Under the pieces are notes generated by a model that worked only from the letters and a program-made list of their open reading frames with translations, did no database searches and was not told the origin of the DNA. A program made the position numbers and the translations under genes. From contig NZ_SJSN01000012.1 in NCBI RefSeq assembly GCF_004331675.1, forward strand, positions 1 to 64,000: DNA of 64,000 bases. The letters run 5' to 3'. The DNA is from Pedobacter frigidisoli (lineage in GTDB: Bacteria; Bacteroidota; Bacteroidia; Sphingobacteriales; Sphingobacteriaceae). Position 1 is the stretch's first letter. Each line of letters begins with the position of its first letter. Of the stretch, positions 62,768-64,000 are shown in pieces.

Positions 62768-63067
62768 TGTATATTGAGAATAAAAATGAACCATATTACT
62801 AGCATAAAGTTAACTCTAATAGACAGAATTGTAAACAATATGCAAACTTTGTGCAAATGATAACATAAGGTAATACAAGAAATTATATCAATCTGTAAAT
62901 CAAATATTTATAAAGCATCAATCTAATAAGCCCTCTGACTACAGGAAATAAGTGAATACCTATTTTTGGATAATTTAAGCAGTCTTCCTGAGGTAACGGG
63001 GAATTGGTTAACAAGAAACAATCGGACAGGTCGTCAATTTCATACGTATGTTCCATGTATTTTGAAT

Positions 63068-63339
63068 TTAAATCCAACAGCCATCTATATTCACCACCTG
63101 CTGACCATTGAAATGGTTAACGGTTTCTATGCTCTTTAGAAAATTCCCGAATGCTTCCGCCATTGCCTATCGGCCTTTTAGTTTCAAGATCGCTATACCT
63201 CCGGCAAAAGTTTCTGACACTGCATTTTTAGAAAACGGCTGTACCTGGCTAAGAAAATCTTTACGACCACCTAAGATAGAAACCCTGTCAACGAGTTCTT
63301 TCAATAAAATTCTATCTTCAAATTCTTTAATATTCATAA
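63068..63339 (-). pseudogene. Broken NTF2/SnoaL-like protein gene
   Basis: From the ATG at 63339 the minus strand reads MNIKEFEDRILLKELVDRVS and FLSQVQPFSKNAVSETFAGG, then a TAG at 63167-63169. The same frame continues AMAEAFGNFLKSIETVNHFN with GQQVVNIDG and stops early at 63068. This matches the front half of a nuclear-transport-factor-2-like protein. The C-terminal half is missing. Confidence 0.6.
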
Positions 63340-63437
63340 TTTGAGTTTACAGTGAATAAGTACAAGCAAGAACTATAGTCTTACTTTTTCTAATTTTATA
63401 AAAGCTATCTCAACGATAAGATAGCCTTGTATTAGCT

Positions 63438-63555
63438 TTATTGTGCTGAAGCAACAGTAAGGATAATCTTACCCTGAATGCTTCCCTTAGCTGCGCGCTC
63501 ATGTGATTTAAGAGCCTCTACAAGCGGAAAGGCACTCTCGACGTCAACGCGAATC
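63438..63555 (-). pseudogene. C-terminal fragment of an NAD(P)-dependent quinone oxidoreductase
   Basis: About 38 minus-strand codons read RVDVESAFPLVEALKSHERA and AAKGSIQGKIILTVASAQ before TAA at 63438. This is the usual tail of zinc-type alcohol dehydrogenase/quinone oxidoreductase proteins (fPL-EA-AH...GKIVL-V). The upstream part is replaced by unrelated DNA at about 63555. Confidence 0.55.
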
Positions 63556-64000
63556 GTTCACTATAAAAACCGTTAGCAGGCCGATAGCAGCAAAATATTG
63601 TGATTTTGGGTTCGTACAGATTCACGTTTGTCTTTAATGATTCTTCCTTTCTTTCCACTTTTGTACACAAAGACTTTTGTCCTTCTTTAAATCCTAACAA
63701 TATTGTGCTTAAGCGATATCTAATTAAATTTGCGCTACCCTCTAGCTTATCCCTCAGGTAAATGAGCTCGTTATATATGTTAACATACTATTACTCAAGA
63801 TTTTCAACGTATAATCAATTAAACTTGCTGCCAATTTTTGGCGCATTTGCGCAAACGAGGCGCAAGCGGACTGAATTTTCTCTGTTTAAGATAGAATTTC
63901 TTCGTGAAAATGAAACGTCAATTTACCGAGATCTCCGCAATTGCGGTTTCAGGCTATTAGCGGTTCGATTTAACAATTTATTCTTTTGTGCCGTTGAAAA
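63556..64000. other. Right end of the window without a recognisable gene
   Basis: A minus-strand frame from about 63790 to 63518 is open (it contains NELIYLRDKLEGSANLIRYR) but has no clear start, family or flanking support. No RNA gene or insertion-sequence end is recognised. Confidence 0.25.

Noticed and set aside
62883..63077. 64-codon minus-strand frame
   Set aside because: It begins inside the end of the broken NTF2-like gene, has no recognisable domain and lies among fragments. It may be junction noise.
63518..63700. 60-codon minus-strand frame near the right end
   Set aside because: It spans the junction between the oxidoreductase fragment and unrelated DNA and overlaps that fragment in another frame. 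No family is recognised.

Overview
The window reads as the chromosome of a Bacteroidota bacterium, most likely a Sphingobacteriaceae member such as Pedobacter or Sphingobacterium. The evidence is a FecI/FecR-SusC/SusD unit, several LytTR regulators with a LytS-type kinase, DUF6443/DUF5977 Rhs-like proteins, a YWFCY-type MobC coupling protein and an ImuA-ImuB-DnaE2 mutasome. The DNA is AT-rich apart from the more GC-rich Rhs cores. I saw no tRNA, rRNA or CRISPR array.

Layout. 1-1556: the end of an IS21-like element and a graveyard of gene remnants. 1557-24899: two parallel polymorphic-toxin loci on the minus strand. Each has a large secreted Rhs-like protein, then an Rhs core protein with a variable AT-rich toxin tip, then a candidate immunity gene, then an eroded older toxin/immunity cassette. 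Between the loci lies an eight-gene minus-strand operon containing a LytTR regulator, a GspF-like protein, two prepilin-like proteins and accessory proteins. It has no ATPase or secretin gene in view. A second LytTR regulator is transcribed divergently. Triplets of a 21-bp direct repeat lie just upstream of both Rhs loci, and a third triplet lies upstream of a gene that the IS21-like element has cut off.

25555-41562: a Crp-like regulator, a lipoprotein with a possible permuted-papain domain plus a small membrane protein, an XRE regulator, a large fold-back element, an ECF sigma/FecR/SusC/SusD/TlpA operon, a MauE-like protein with a small secreted protein, another Crp-like regulator, and a LytTR response regulator with its LytS-like kinase. 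41563-45600: a decayed accessory zone with two Mrr-like endonucleases and fragments of mobC, msrA and hsp20.

45742-62800: an apparently mobilizable island. It holds a DUF4297-like nuclease protein, MobC/relaxase/MobA with a hairpin-rich oriT candidate, a TcmP/DUF5131 pair facing an AlbA/Schlafen-like protein, a 34-bp perfect palindrome, imuA-imuB-dnaE2-alkB, and an excisionase-like HTH protein. 62800-64000: further gene fragments.

The best candidate for an undescribed system is the LytTR-repeat-linked set of Rhs toxin loci with the embedded partial type II secretion/pseudopilus operon. The functional link between these parts is inferred from position and shared repeats, not proven.
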